64,000 nt of DNA. Source: Acidovorax temperans (lineage in GTDB: Bacteria > Pseudomonadota > Gammaproteobacteria > Burkholderiales > Burkholderiaceae_C). The stretch spans positions 1 through 64,000 of the forward strand of contig NZ_VFPV01000003.1 in the NCBI RefSeq assembly GCF_006716905.1, in the 5' to 3' direction. The notes under the pieces were generated by a model. It saw only the letters and a list, made by a program, of their open reading frames with translations. It did no database searches and had not been told where the DNA came from. The translations under genes were made by a program, and so were the position numbers. Numbering within the stretch: the first letter of the stretch is position 1; each line of letters starts with the position of its first letter. Positions 31,632 to 42,357 of this stretch are shown here, piece after piece.

Positions 31632-32306
31632 TTACATCAGCATGGTGTTGCGGATCAGACCTACCGCCAGCCCCTCAATTTCAAACACTTCGCCCGGCTG
31701 GACTGTGATGACGGGGTAATCTGGGTTTTCTGGCAGCAGTTCAACGCCTTTGGTGGTGCGCTTGAGTCTTTTCACGGTGACTTCATCGCCCAGACGCGCC
31801 ACCACGATTTGACCGTTGCGCGCCTCTTTGGTCGCTTGCACTGCGAGCAAATCACCGTCCATGATCCCTGCATCGCGCATCGACATACCTCTGACTTTGA
31901 GGAGATAGTCAGGCTTGTGCTGGAACAGGCTGTTTTCTAGGCAGTAGGTTTGGTCCACATGTTCCTGCGCGAGAATGGGCGAGCCTGCGGCAACGCGTCC
32001 GATCAAGGGCAAAAACAATTGGGTTGCCTGCTGCAGGGGGTTGGCAAAGTGTTGCCCACGGGCTGCGTTGATGGCCCTGACGGTGTCATTGCGCAGGCGG
32101 ATACCACGGGAGGTTCCACTGAGCAGTTCAATGACGCCTTTTCGGGCCAGTGCTTGCAAATGCTCTTCAGCAGCGTTTGCGGATTTGAATCCAAGCTCTG
32201 TCGCAATTTCGGCCCGTGTGGGTGGGGCACCGGTTCGCGCTATTGCGTGCTGGATCAAGTCCAGAATCTGCTGCTGCCGGGCCGTGAGTTTGGGGTTGTC
32301 GAGCAT
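31632..32306 (-). CDS. lexA: SOS repressor LexA
   Basis: 224 residues. A winged helix ([42 protein letters not shown]) is joined to the S24 self-cleaving domain: scissile Ala107-Gly108 in [10 protein letters not shown], catalytic Ser142 in RGMSMRDAG and Lys179 in DEVTVKRL. It represses SOS genes and is cleaved when bound by activated RecA. Two LexA-box-like sites lie upstream, consistent with autorepression. It is divergent from the asparaginase gene. Confidence 0.97.
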   Translation of the reverse strand: MLDNPKLTARQQQILDLIQHAIARTGAPPTRAEIATELGFKSANAAEEHLQALARKGVIELLSGTSRGIRLRNDTVRAINAARGQHFANPLQQATQLFLPLIGRVAAGSPILAQEHVDQTYCLENSLFQHKPDYLLKVRGMSMRDAGIMDGDLLAVQATKEARNGQIVVARLGDEVTVKRLKRTTKGVELLPENPDYPVITVQPGEVFEIEGLAVGLIRNTMLM

Positions 32307-32338
32307 GGCGGTGTGGGTAAGGGCGAGGTGGTTGATTA

Positions 32339-32354
32339 CTGTTTTTTAATCCAG
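32339..32354. promoter_or_regulatory. LexA box 1 (lexA-asparaginase gene gap)
   Basis: CTGT-N8-CCAG with an all A/T core except its last base; read on the lexA strand it is CTGG-N8-ACAG. One mismatch from the CTGT-N8-ACAG consensus used by gamma- and betaproteobacterial LexA. Confidence 0.75.
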
Positions 32355-32357
32355 TAA

Positions 32358-32373
32358 CTGTATTTTTGACCAG
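32358..32373. promoter_or_regulatory. LexA box 2 (lexA-asparaginase gene gap)
   Basis: A second CTGT-N8-CCAG site three bases after the first, giving a 19-bp repeat period close to two helical turns. It lies only 18 bases before the asparaginase GTG, so LexA bound here could affect both genes. Confidence 0.75.
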
Positions 32374-32390
32374 TTTTTTGGAGTGCGCAA

Positions 32391-33368
32391 GTGAGTAAGC
32401 AAAAAATCGTCGTTTTTGGCACGGGTGGCACGATTGCCGGCAAGGCAGCCTCCATGTCTGACAACGTGGGCTACAAAGCTGGTGAGGTCGCGATAGGCGA
32501 GTTGTTGGCGAATATTCCCGGCATGCAGGCGGCGTTGCAAGGCCACGAACTGGTTGCACAACAAGTGGCGCAGATCGATAGCAAGGACATGGGTTTTGAC
32601 GTGTGGCGTGCACTGGCGATGGGCTGCCGGGATGCGATGGCAGACCCTGAGGTGCGCGGTATTGTCATTACCCATGGCACAGACACGCTCGAAGAAACTG
32701 CCTGGTTTCTGCAGTGCATCTTGAGCCCCGAGAAGCCCGTGGTGTTGACCAGTGCCATGCGTCCTGCGACGGCTTTGTCGCCCGATGGGCCGCAAAACTT
32801 GCTGGACGCTGTGGCTGTCGCCTTGGAGCCAGATGCCAGGGGCGTGCTGGCAGTGGCTGCAGGCACCGTTCATGAAGCGCGCTGGGTTCACAAGGCGTTT
32901 CCCTACCGGGTCGATGCGTTCAGTTCTGGTGAGGCAGGGCCTTGCGGTTGGGTAGAAGAAGGCCAGGTGCGCTGGCTGCGGCGCCCCTCAACGCAGGCCA
33001 ATTCAACCCACACAGCCCTGTTGAATGATCTGCCTGCGGCGCAGGGTTGGCCTTGGGTTGAGGTGGTGCTGAGCGCCGCGGGCGTCAGCGGCCGTGCGGT
33101 AGATGCCTTGGTAGACGCGCAGGTGAAGGGCCTGGTGGTGGCTTCCACGGGCAATGGATCACTGCACCATGAATTGAAGGACGCGTTGCTGCGCGCAAGT
33201 GAGCGCGGTGTTCGCGTCGTCAAGGCAACCCGTTGCGGCCAGGGTCAGTCCTTGGTCGGGGATTTAGGGGACTTCCCCAGCTATGCCGGGCTTTCGCCCA
33301 TCAAGGCAAGGGTGGCACTGTTGCTTGACTTGCTTGCGGAGCGAGCCATGCAGATTTCCGGCGTATGA
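32391..33368 (+). CDS. L-asparaginase
   Basis: 325 residues, type I/II bacterial asparaginase. The nucleophile Thr is in FGTGGTIAGKA and the second Thr-Asp pair in ITHGTDTLEETAW; STGNGSLHHELKDAL is the C-terminal conserved block. No signal peptide, so it is probably cytosolic. The GTG start is preceded by GGAG. It hydrolyses asparagine to aspartate and ammonia. Confidence 0.92.
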   Translation: MSKQKIVVFGTGGTIAGKAASMSDNVGYKAGEVAIGELLANIPGMQAALQGHELVAQQVAQIDSKDMGFDVWRALAMGCRDAMADPEVRGIVITHGTDTLEETAWFLQCILSPEKPVVLTSAMRPATALSPDGPQNLLDAVAVALEPDARGVLAVAAGTVHEARWVHKAFPYRVDAFSSGEAGPCGWVEEGQVRWLRRPSTQANSTHTALLNDLPAAQGWPWVEVVLSAAGVSGRAVDALVDAQVKGLVVASTGNGSLHHELKDALLRASERGVRVVKATRCGQGQSLVGDLGDFPSYAGLSPIKARVALLLDLLAERAMQISGV

Positions 33369-33481
33369 CCTCTGCCGTCACAGGCTGCGCTGTCTTGCTA
33401 TTGCCTTGTATCTGCTTTTTCGATCGCCAAGGCTTCTGATGGCAAGAGCGCACACCAATTGGGCTGGCTGAACGCAAAAAA

Positions 33482-33513
33482 CCCCGGTAGGCTGGCTGCC
33501 TACCGGGGCTTTT
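33482..33513. terminator. Bidirectional terminator
   Basis: Perfect 11-bp stem CCCCGGTAGGC / GCCTACCGGGG, loop TGGCT, preceded by an A-run and followed by CTTTT. It lies between the convergent asparaginase and adk genes. Confidence 0.88.
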
Positions 33514-33579
33514 GAGGGTCGCAGTCCAGAGCAATGTGCAGAAGTGCCTGTTACATCACGCCAGAATGCATGGCAGAAC

Positions 33580-34350
<771 letters not shown>

Positions 34351-34386
34351 TTACGCTTGGCACTTGCGCCACCCCTTGCACGCGGC

Positions 34387-35229
34387 TCAGTGGGCTTGGC
34401 CCTGCAACGCCAAAATAGCGCGAACTTTTTCGAGGTCTTCGGGGGTGTCCACACCGGGGCCAGGGGTCGCAGCGGCGATATGAACGGCAATGCGGTGGCC
34501 ATGCCACAGGGCCCTGAGCTGCTCCAGTGCCTCGACAGCTTCCGTAGGCGCAGGGGGCAGCTGCGGAAACTGCCTCAGAAAACCGGCCCGGTAGCTGTAG
34601 ATGCCGACGTGGCGCAGCGGTGCAAAGCCTGCAGAGGCGCTGCGCACGGCAGGTGCCATCTGTTCTTCATGCCACCAGGCCAGATCGGATTGGTCTCTGG
34701 ACCACGGGATGGGTGCGCGGCTGAAATAGTGCGCCATGTTGCGGGCGTCCAGCACCACCTTCACCACGTTCGGGTTGAGGTAGTCGGATTGCGAGGCGAT
34801 GGCATGCGCGGCCGTGCCCATGCTGGCATCGGTGTGGGCCGACAGCAGCGCAGCCACTTCGTCGATCAACGCAGGGTCCATCAGGGGTTCGTCGCCCTGC
34901 ACGTTGACGACGATATCGTCACCCTGCAGACCCAGCTGGGCGCAGGCCTGGGCGAGGCGGTCGCTGCCGCTGGCGTGGTCTTTGTCCGTCAGCAGGGCTT
35001 GCACGCCGTGCTGCTGGCAGGCTTGCAGGATGAGTTCGTCGTCTGCCGCCACGACCACGCGCTCGGCCTTGCTTTGCTGTGCGCGTTGTGCCACGCGCAC
35101 CACCATGGGCAGGCCGGCAATGTCTGCCAGGGGTTTGTTGGGCAGGCGCGTCGATGCCAAGCGTGCCGGAATCAGCACGGTGAAAGCCGACGGATTGGTG
35201 GATGAGGTCGGCTGGACGCCGTGGCTCAT
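34387..35229 (-). CDS. kdsB: CMP-KDO synthetase (3-deoxy-manno-octulosonate cytidylyltransferase)
   Basis: 280 residues. It activates KDO with CTP for lipopolysaccharide inner core. The nucleotide-binding [35 protein letters not shown] and [11 protein letters not shown] are family hallmarks, as is [13 protein letters not shown]. The ATG overlaps the stop of the upstream trm112-like gene (ATGA). Order lpxK-trm112-kdsB-adk is usual in betaproteobacteria. Confidence 0.95.
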   Translation of the reverse strand: MSHGVQPTSSTNPSAFTVLIPARLASTRLPNKPLADIAGLPMVVRVAQRAQQSKAERVVVAADDELILQACQQHGVQALLTDKDHASGSDRLAQACAQLGLQGDDIVVNVQGDEPLMDPALIDEVAALLSAHTDASMGTAAHAIASQSDYLNPNVVKVVLDARNMAHYFSRAPIPWSRDQSDLAWWHEEQMAPAVRSASAGFAPLRHVGIYSYRAGFLRQFPQLPPAPTEAVEALEQLRALWHGHRIAVHIAAATPGPGVDTPEDLEKVRAILALQGQAH

Positions 35230-35408
35230 GCCTCCAGCTCCTCGTCCGTCAGGGGGCGTGCCTCGTTTTCGAGCAGCACGGGAATGCCATCGCGTACAGG
35301 GTAGGCCAGACGCGCGCTGCGGGAGATCAGCTCTTGGGTCTCTTTGGCATAGGTCAATGGGCCTTTGGTGACTGGGCATACCAACAGTTCGAGCAGCTTG
35401 GGGTCCAT
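35226..35408 (-). CDS. Trm112 family protein (YcaR type)
   Basis: 60 residues. [18 protein letters not shown] and [18 protein letters not shown] match the small Trm112/YcaR family found between lpxK and kdsB. One Cys remains of the zinc-knuckle-like start. Its role in bacteria is uncertain. ATGA overlap with kdsB implies coupled translation. Confidence 0.92.
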   Translation of the reverse strand: MDPKLLELLVCPVTKGPLTYAKETQELISRSARLAYPVRDGIPVLLENEARPLTDEELEA

Positions 35409-35444
35409 GGCGGGCAATTCAGAATCAGACAGGGGGCCATGCGC

Positions 35445-36554
35445 TCAGCGCGCAGATGGGGTGGTCGATGATAGCGGCGCCGCAAGCGCGAGCAATTGAT
35501 CTTTCAGGCCTTGCAAAAAACGCGCGTCCAGCGCCAGTTCCAGCGGTACTGCCAGTGCCTCGGGGTGCTTTTTCCACAGTTTGACGGCATCTTTTTCAGT
35601 GCAAATCAGCACCTCAGCATTGCTGGGCAAGCGCGACCAGCTATCAAAATCATAGTGATCTGGCAGGGCTTCTGCATGTGCCAGCGTCAGGCCGGCTTCC
35701 TCCAGCATGGCAAAAAAGGCACCCGGTTGGCCAATCGCTGCCACGGCATGCAGGGGGCGGCCGCGCAGGGTGCTCAGCGCAACGGCTGTGCCGTCTGCCG
35801 CCACGGCATGGTCGGCCAGGCTGCGGTGGACGGCAAAGGCTGGAGCCTTTGAGCCGCCCTTGTTGCCACCAGTGGCGGCTGGCAGGGGAGGGGTGTCGCC
35901 CGCGTAAAGCACCCAGTCCACGGGGCGCGGCCAGGGTTCGCGCAAGGGGCCTGCGGGCAGTAAAAAGCCATTGCCCGTGCCTTGTGCGTTGAAGATGCAA
36001 ATGTCGATATCGCGTGCCAGCGCCAGGTGCTGCAGGCCGTCGTCACACACCAGCACGTCGGTGTCCGGGTGCTGCACCAGCAGCGCACGCGCCGCCTCAA
36101 TGCGCTGGCGGGCCACGTACACCGGCACTTGGCACTGGGTGGCGATCAGCAAGGGTTCATCGCCGACCTCACTGGCCACTGCATGGGGCAGCACGGCGCG
36201 GCAGTCCGTGGTGGTACGGCCGTATCCGCGCGATATGACGCCGGGGCGCAGCCCCTGGTTCTGCAGGTATCGCACCAAGGCCATCACCACCGGGGTTTTG
36301 CCCGACCCGCCCGCCACCACATTGCCCACAACGATGACCGGCTTGCCGGGATGCTGGGAACGGAGCGCGCCCATCTTGTAGAGCGCTGCCCGTAATGCGA
36401 TCAGGGCGCGGTACAGCTGGGACACGGGCCACAGCGCCCAGCTGCGCAGGTTGCGGTGCAGCCACATGGCTGGCCAGCCCTGCGGAGCACTGCCAGCGGC
36501 CTTGGTCTGCGCGGCCTGCCCGGTAGAAGGGGGCAAGGGCGGCTGCGTTGCCAT
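35445..36554 (-). CDS. lpxK: Tetraacyldisaccharide 4'-kinase
   Basis: 369 residues. It phosphorylates the lipid A precursor at the 4' position. The P-loop VVGNVVAGGSGKTPVVMALV lies near residue 75, followed by VISRGYGR and VLVCDDGLQHLALARD. An N-terminal hydrophobic helix anchors it to the inner membrane. The first ~30 residues, rich in Pro, Ala and Gln, form an extension before the family start. Confidence 0.94.
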   Translation of the reverse strand: MATQPPLPPSTGQAAQTKAAGSAPQGWPAMWLHRNLRSWALWPVSQLYRALIALRAALYKMGALRSQHPGKPVIVVGNVVAGGSGKTPVVMALVRYLQNQGLRPGVISRGYGRTTTDCRAVLPHAVASEVGDEPLLIATQCQVPVYVARQRIEAARALLVQHPDTDVLVCDDGLQHLALARDIDICIFNAQGTGNGFLLPAGPLREPWPRPVDWVLYAGDTPPLPAATGGNKGGSKAPAFAVHRSLADHAVAADGTAVALSTLRGRPLHAVAAIGQPGAFFAMLEEAGLTLAHAEALPDHYDFDSWSRLPSNAEVLICTEKDAVKLWKKHPEALAVPLELALDARFLQGLKDQLLALAAPLSSTTPSAR

Positions 36555-36559
36555 GCCGC

Positions 36560-37000
36560 TCAGCGGCTGCCCGCGCGAGCGCCCGCGGTGGATTGCGTGG
36601 CGAAGGTGATCTGGGTCAGCCCTACGCGCCGGGCAGCTTCCATTACGGTGACCACGGACTGGTGGGGGGCCGTGGCATCTGCGCTGATGATCACGACGCT
36701 GTCTTTGCCGGCACTGGCAGCGCTGCGCAGCGCCAGGGCCACGGCGTCCACGCTTTTGCCTTCAACGCCGGTTTTGTTCACGGCGTAGCGGCCATCGGCC
36801 GCCACCGCCACGATGACTTCCTTGGGGTGGTCACGCTGCTGCTCGGCATCGGCCACGGGCAGGGTCAGCTGTAGCTCGGTGAATTTGCTGTAGGTGGTGG
36901 TCAGCATCAGAAAGATGAGGATCACCAGCAGCACATCGATGAATGGGATCAGGTTGATCTCGGGCTCATCCTTCGCACGGGGGCGGAAGTTCATGGGCAT
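36560..37000 (-). CDS. exbD: Biopolymer transport protein ExbD
   Basis: 146 residues. One N-terminal membrane helix with the essential Asp (INLIPFIDVLLVILIFLML) and a periplasmic domain. With ExbB it uses proton motive force, normally to energise TonB. No tonB gene adjoins; the genes lie directly upstream of lpxK, an arrangement seen in other betaproteobacteria. A second ATG two codons later is possible. Confidence 0.92.
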   Translation of the reverse strand: MPMNFRPRAKDEPEINLIPFIDVLLVILIFLMLTTTYSKFTELQLTLPVADAEQQRDHPKEVIVAVAADGRYAVNKTGVEGKSVDAVALALRSAASAGKDSVVIISADATAPHQSVVTVMEAARRVGLTQITFATQSTAGARAGSR

Positions 37001-37012
37001 ACCCCGCGCTGC

Positions 37013-37645
37013 TTACTTGCGGTGGCGCAGGATGTGGCGCACAAACTGCTCGGACGCCAGCTCCAGGGTCAGCAGGTAGGCATCCACGCGGCCACGGAAG
37101 TAGCGCCAGAAGATCAGCGCAGGGATGGCGACAATCAGACCAAACGCCGTGTTGTACAGGGCAATAGAGATGCCGTGCGCCAGCTGCGCAGGGTTGCCGC
37201 TGCCCATGGCACCGGTTCCGCCCGTTTGCGAGCCAAAAATCTCGATCATGCCGATGACTGTGCCCAGCAAGCCCAGCAAAGGCGCTGCAGAGGCGATGGT
37301 GCCCAGCGCGCTCAGGTACTTTTCAAGCCGGTGGGCCACGGCGCGGCCGTTGCCTTCCATGGTGGCGCGCAGGTCGGCCTCGCTGCACTGGGGGTTGTTG
37401 TTGAGTGCGCGCAGCCCGGAAGCCAGCACCTCACCCAGCGCAGAGCTTTGGGCCAGCTGGTTCACCACGTCGGGCGTGGGCAGCGAACGCGACGAAACGG
37501 TGATGGCTTCATCCAGCAGCTTCGGGGGCGCGATGCGCGCTGTTTTCAGAGAGATGAAGCGCTCGCAAATCAAGGCCAGCGCCAGGACAGAGCAGGCAAT
37601 AAGGGGCCAGATGGGCCAGCCTGCGGCTTGTATGATGGACAGCAA
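37013..37645 (-). CDS. exbB: Biopolymer transport protein ExbB (MotA/TolQ/ExbB family)
   Basis: 210 residues with three membrane segments (near 8-28, 112-135 and 155-178). SALGTIASAAPLLGLLGTVIGMIEIF is the channel signature. The start is uncertain: no ATG fits, and I chose the TTG preceded by GGAG that opens LLSIIQAAGWPIWPL; another TTG lies 33 bases upstream. It starts the probable operon exbB-exbD-lpxK-trm112-kdsB-adk. Confidence 0.9.
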   Translation of the reverse strand: MLSIIQAAGWPIWPLIACSVLALALICERFISLKTARIAPPKLLDEAITVSSRSLPTPDVVNQLAQSSALGEVLASGLRALNNNPQCSEADLRATMEGNGRAVAHRLEKYLSALGTIASAAPLLGLLGTVIGMIEIFGSQTGGTGAMGSGNPAQLAHGISIALYNTAFGLIVAIPALIFWRYFRGRVDAYLLTLELASEQFVRHILRHRK

Positions 37646-37997
37646 TTCTCTCTCCGCTCGGATGTAGTCAGCCGGCAATTATGGCCCACGTGGCTGGCGC
37701 TTTGAGGTCACAAACCGTTACGAGAAAACTGCCAGTCTGGCATGTGCCACTCGCTCACAAAATCTGTGGATAACTTTGTGGGTAAGCGGGTGGGTATCCC
37801 ACTTGAACCCGCGCCAATCCGTGCTTGGAACAGATTGCTGAAAAATTGAACAGCAAAAATGTCTTATAAATCAATAACTTGTACGTGCCTTCTTGTTTTG
37901 CGCGGTGTGGGTGTCGCAGGTCTATGTTGCACCGCTGCACGCCCCGAGCTGTGGAGTACTGACCCCTTCAGCGCTCTGTCAACCCCAGGGCTGGGCT
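37646..37997. other. exbB-xseA divergent gap with DnaA-box-like sites
   Basis: 352 bp without a gene. It holds a perfect DnaA box (TGTGGATAA, 37765-37773), a one-mismatch box (TGTGGGTAA, 37778-37786) close behind it, and an AT-rich tract (about 37835-37880). Promoters for exbB and xseA must also lie here. No tRNA or small gene seen. Confidence 0.5.
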
Positions 37998-39320
37998 ATG
38001 TTTGAGTCGCCACAGCCCGCAGCGGCGCCGCGTATCTGGGAAGTTGGCGCGCTGTGCCGCGCCATTGCTGATGCGCTGGAGGCCCGGTTCAATCCTGTCG
38101 CGGTGCGCGGCGAGATCACCGGCTTCTCACGCGCATCCAGCGGGCATTGCTACTTCTCCATCAAGGACGCCAACGGCCAGTTGCGCTGCGCCATGTTCCG
38201 CCGGGCGGCAGGCCTGCTTGACTTTTCGCCGCGCGATGGGGAACTGGTGGAAGTGCGCGGGCGCCTGGGGGTGTACGAGGCCCGGGGCGATCTGCAGTTC
38301 ATCGTTGAAAGCATGCAGCGCGCGGGGCAGGGCGCTTTGTTCGAGCAGTTTCTGCGCCTCAAAGCCCAGCTGGAAGGTGAAGGCCTGTTCGATCCCCGGC
38401 GCAAACGCCCGCTGCCGGTGCAGCCACGGGGCATCGGTTTGATCACCTCGCTGGGCGCAGCCGCCTTGCACGATGTGGTGACCGCCCTGCGGCGCCGCGT
38501 GCCGCACATCCCCGTGGTGCTGATTCCTGCGCAGGTGCAGGGCGCTGCGGCGCCCCAATCCATGGTGACCGCACTGCGGCAGATGTACGCATTGGCCGAA
38601 GGCGAGGCTCCGGCAGATGGCAAAGCAACGCCGGTAGTGGTGGACGTGATCTTGCTGGTGCGCGGCGGTGGGTCGATGGAGGACTTGTGGGCCTTCAACG
38701 ACGAGCAACTGGCGCGCACCATTGTGCAAAGCCCGGTGCCGCTGGTCAGCGGGGTGGGGCACGAGACCGATTTCACCATTGCCGACTTTTGCGCCGATCT
38801 GCGCGCGCCCACCCCCACGGCCGCCGCCGAACTGGTGGCTCAGCCGCGCGAGGTGTGGCTCGGCGCCCTCGATTTGCTGGCCGACCGGCTGGAGAGCGCC
38901 GTGCAGCGCCAGATCGACCTGCGCCACCAGCGCCTGGACCAGGCTGCGCAGCGGCTGGGGCGCCCATCGGGCCTGGCTGCGCGCGAGCAATTGCGCCTGG
39001 CCCGCTGCGCGCAGCGCCTGCGTCACGGAATGCTATTGAATTTAGAGCGCCTTGCGCTGAAGAATAAAGCGCTGGAGGCCGATTTTGCTCAAAAAACGGC
39101 GCGCCACATCGCCCTGCAGTCTGACCGGCTGGAACGCGCCCGCATGCAGTTGGAGCTGCTGAACCCGCACCTGGTGCTGCAGCGCGGCTATGCCCTGCTG
39201 ACCGACAGCCACGGCCACGCGGTGACCAGTGTGGGCCAGGCCCGCCTGGGCGATGCCTTGCGCGCCACGCTGGCAGACGGGGTGCTGGACGTGACCGTAG
39301 ACCAGCCCCGCCTGCTGTAA
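37998..39320 (+). CDS. xseA: Exodeoxyribonuclease VII large subunit
   Basis: 440 residues. An N-terminal OB fold (VRGEITGFSRASSGHCYFSIKD, LVEVRGRLGVYEARGDLQF) precedes the catalytic domain (GLITSLGAAALHDVVTALRRR, RGGGSMEDLWAFNDEQLAR, SGVGHETDFTIADFCADLRAPTPTAAAEL) and a long coiled-coil. Within that coil, residues ~345-366 (MLLNLERLALKNKALEADFAQK) are encoded by DNA resembling the genome's palindromic repeat. With XseB it degrades single-stranded DNA; xseB is not in the window. Confidence 0.95.
   Translation: MFESPQPAAAPRIWEVGALCRAIADALEARFNPVAVRGEITGFSRASSGHCYFSIKDANGQLRCAMFRRAAGLLDFSPRDGELVEVRGRLGVYEARGDLQFIVESMQRAGQGALFEQFLRLKAQLEGEGLFDPRRKRPLPVQPRGIGLITSLGAAALHDVVTALRRRVPHIPVVLIPAQVQGAAAPQSMVTALRQMYALAEGEAPADGKATPVVVDVILLVRGGGSMEDLWAFNDEQLARTIVQSPVPLVSGVGHETDFTIADFCADLRAPTPTAAAELVAQPREVWLGALDLLADRLESAVQRQIDLRHQRLDQAAQRLGRPSGLAAREQLRLARCAQRLRHGMLLNLERLALKNKALEADFAQKTARHIALQSDRLERARMQLELLNPHLVLQRGYALLTDSHGHAVTSVGQARLGDALRATLADGVLDVTVDQPRLL
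39031..39094. repeat. Palindromic repeat, copy 6, inside xseA
   Basis: TGCTATTGAATTTAGAGCGCC, TTGCGCTGAAGAATAAAGCGC and TGGAGGCCGATTTTGCTCAAA follow the order and spacing of the intergenic copies. It is in frame and translated in the XseA coiled-coil. Confidence 0.6.
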
Positions 39321-39509
39321 CGCGCTGCGGCGGTGATAGCGCCGTGCGTTACGGGCGAATGACCGTCGCCTGATCGCCACTTCTCAGCACAGGGCTATGG
39401 ATCTTTCTACAATGCTCCGTCGCGTCAAATTGCGCGCCAGCGCGGCGACCCGCTGCCCATCAGACGGCTGCCGCTCTTCCAGCATTGCAAACCACGAGGA
39501 ATCACCACC

Positions 39510-40091
39510 ATGGAACATACCCTGCCCCCGCTGCCCTACGCCATCGACGCACTGGCCCCTCACTACAGCCAGGAAACGCTGGAGTTTCACCATGGCAAGC
39601 ACCACAACGCCTATGTGGTCAACCTGAACAACCTGCAAAAGGGCACCGAGTTTGAATCGATGACTCTGGAAGAGATCATCAAGAAGTCCTCCGGCGGCAT
39701 CTACAACAACGCAGCCCAAATCTGGAACCACACCTTCTTCTGGAACTGCATGGCCCCCAACGGCGGCGGCGAACCCACGGGCGCCCTGGCTGAAGCCATC
39801 AACGCCAAGTTCGGCTCTTATGCCGCTTTCAAGGAAGCCTTCGTCAAGAGCGCCGTGGGCAACTTCGGCTCGGGCTGGACATGGCTGGTGAAGAAGGCTG
39901 ACGGCAGCGTGGACATCGTCAACACCGGCGCTGCTGGCACGCCCCTGACCACCGCCGACAAGGCCCTGCTGACCGTGGACGTGTGGGAACACGCCTACTA
40001 CATCGACTACCGCAACCTGCGTCCCAAGTTCGTGGAAACCTTCCTGGACAAGCTGGTCAACTGGAAGTTTGCCGAAGCCAACTTCGCCTGA
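39510..40091 (+). CDS. sodB: Superoxide dismutase [Fe]
   Basis: 193 residues. Metal ligands are visible in [27 protein letters not shown] and [24 protein letters not shown] and GSGWTWLV favour iron over manganese. Cytosolic superoxide detoxification. GAGGA precedes the ATG. It follows xseA in the same direction with a 189-bp gap. Confidence 0.96.
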   Translation: MEHTLPPLPYAIDALAPHYSQETLEFHHGKHHNAYVVNLNNLQKGTEFESMTLEEIIKKSSGGIYNNAAQIWNHTFFWNCMAPNGGGEPTGALAEAINAKFGSYAAFKEAFVKSAVGNFGSGWTWLVKKADGSVDIVNTGAAGTPLTTADKALLTVDVWEHAYYIDYRNLRPKFVETFLDKLVNWKFAEANFA

Positions 40092-40122
40092 TTTCGCTTC
40101 ATGTCTGGTTTCACCAGAGCAT

Positions 40123-40150
40123 AAAAAAACGGCCGCGAGGCCGTTTTTTT
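40123..40150. terminator. Bidirectional terminator
   Basis: Stem AAAAAAACGGCC / GGCCGTTTTTTT with loop GCGA. The A- and T-runs are part of the dyad, so it serves both sodB and the convergent DUF192 gene. Confidence 0.93.
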
Positions 40151-40174
40151 ATGGGCGCAGGCTTTGTCGCCTGC

Positions 40175-40651
40175 TCACTTCCTGGGGTTGAACACCGCCG
40201 CATTTACCAGCTTGCTGCCCGGCTTGATGCCCTTTTGCGCAAACCAGCCCTGGTTCATCTCCAGCACGTAGCGCACGGGCTTGGCAGAGCAGTGCGAGTC
40301 TTCGGTTTGTGGCTTCATGTCGGCCAGGTTCACGATGGTGCCGTCATCGGCCACAAAGGCAGCCGTCAGTGGCAGCAGCGTGTTCCTCATCCAGAAGCAC
40401 TGCGTGGCGGGCTGTTCAAACACGAACAACATGCCTTCATGTGCGGGCATTTCCTTGCGGTGCATCAGGCCGGCTTGGCGCTCCTGGGGCGATGCCGCCA
40501 CCTGCGCCTCAATGCGGTGCATGCCCGCCGTGATTTCGATGCGCGGCAAGTTCATTTGGGGTTGGCCTTGGGCGGCGGCGGGGGCTGTGCTGGCCAGGGC
40601 AATCAGGCTGGTGGCAAGCAGCCGGGCGGTGGCGGGTGAAAGGCGGGGCAT
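40175..40651 (-). CDS. DUF192 family exported protein
   Basis: 158 residues. A signal peptide (LLATSLIALASTAPAAAQ) precedes a DUF192 domain: IEAQVAASPQERQAGLMHRKEMPAHEGMLFVF, FWMRNTLLPLTAAFVADDG and VRYVLEMNQGWFAQKGIKPGS. The family is widespread, small and of unknown function; the mature protein should be periplasmic. It is convergent with sodB. Confidence 0.9.
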   Translation of the reverse strand: MPRLSPATARLLATSLIALASTAPAAAQGQPQMNLPRIEITAGMHRIEAQVAASPQERQAGLMHRKEMPAHEGMLFVFEQPATQCFWMRNTLLPLTAAFVADDGTIVNLADMKPQTEDSHCSAKPVRYVLEMNQGWFAQKGIKPGSKLVNAAVFNPRK

Positions 40652-40918
40652 GGTGGCTTTCAGGAAAGGTTGCTGGGTTGCGCGCTGCGCGACTGGCCCG
40701 CATTTTCATCGAACTCTGACGGGCGCCGCCGCGGGTTTGGAGGCTTGTGTTTGGAGGCTTGCCCTGGGCGCAGGTTCCGCGTTGTGCGCCGGGCCGAACA
40801 ACAAGCCCTAAAATGAAAAAGTTTGCCGCCTGGCCGGGCGCTTGCCGCCCGCAGGCCATCCCGCTAACCCCTGATTCACCGGTTGAACCCTGTTTAGCCG
40901 CTACGGAGACCCTTGCCC

Positions 40919-42178
<1,260 letters not shown>

Positions 42179-42247
42179 CCCGCGTCACCGCAGGTCGGTG
42201 CACTACCCTCCCATCCCTCGCGTTGAGGTTCTTCGCTAGGGGTTGAT

Positions 42248-42268
42248 ATAAAAAAGGCTCTTCTAGCC
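42248..42268 (-). terminator. Short terminator after the XRE genes
   Basis: On the minus strand AGGCT-AGAAG-AGCCT is followed by six T. The short stem overlaps the stop codon of the mini XRE frame. Confidence 0.6.
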
Positions 42269-42355
42269 TGATTTTTCGCGCTTACGCTTGATGCTTGCGC
42301 CGATCATCTTCAATCGTTGTTCGTTCTTGTCCATGCCGTTACCTTGGTTGTGCAT
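42263..42355 (-). pseudogene. Truncated XRE-type HTH reading frame
   Basis: A 30-codon frame starting two bases after the stop of the full XRE gene (TAAGAATG). Its product ends QRLKMIGASIKRKREKSG and then stops. This matches only the first helix of an XRE HTH (compare SIGRVLAQRRESTG in the neighbour), so it is best read as the stub of a second, tandem regulator cut short, or as a mini-protein. Another ATG seven codons in is possible. Confidence 0.55.
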
Positions 42356-42357
42356 TC

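Noticed and set aside
35630-35660. Another palindromic repeat copy inside lpxK
   Set aside because: The CTATCAAAATCATAG stretch encodes the normal DHYDFDSW motif of LpxK and lacks the rest of the repeat.
37765-37880. Chromosomal origin of replication
   Set aside because: Only two DnaA boxes and no dnaA, dnaN, gidA or parAB genes nearby.
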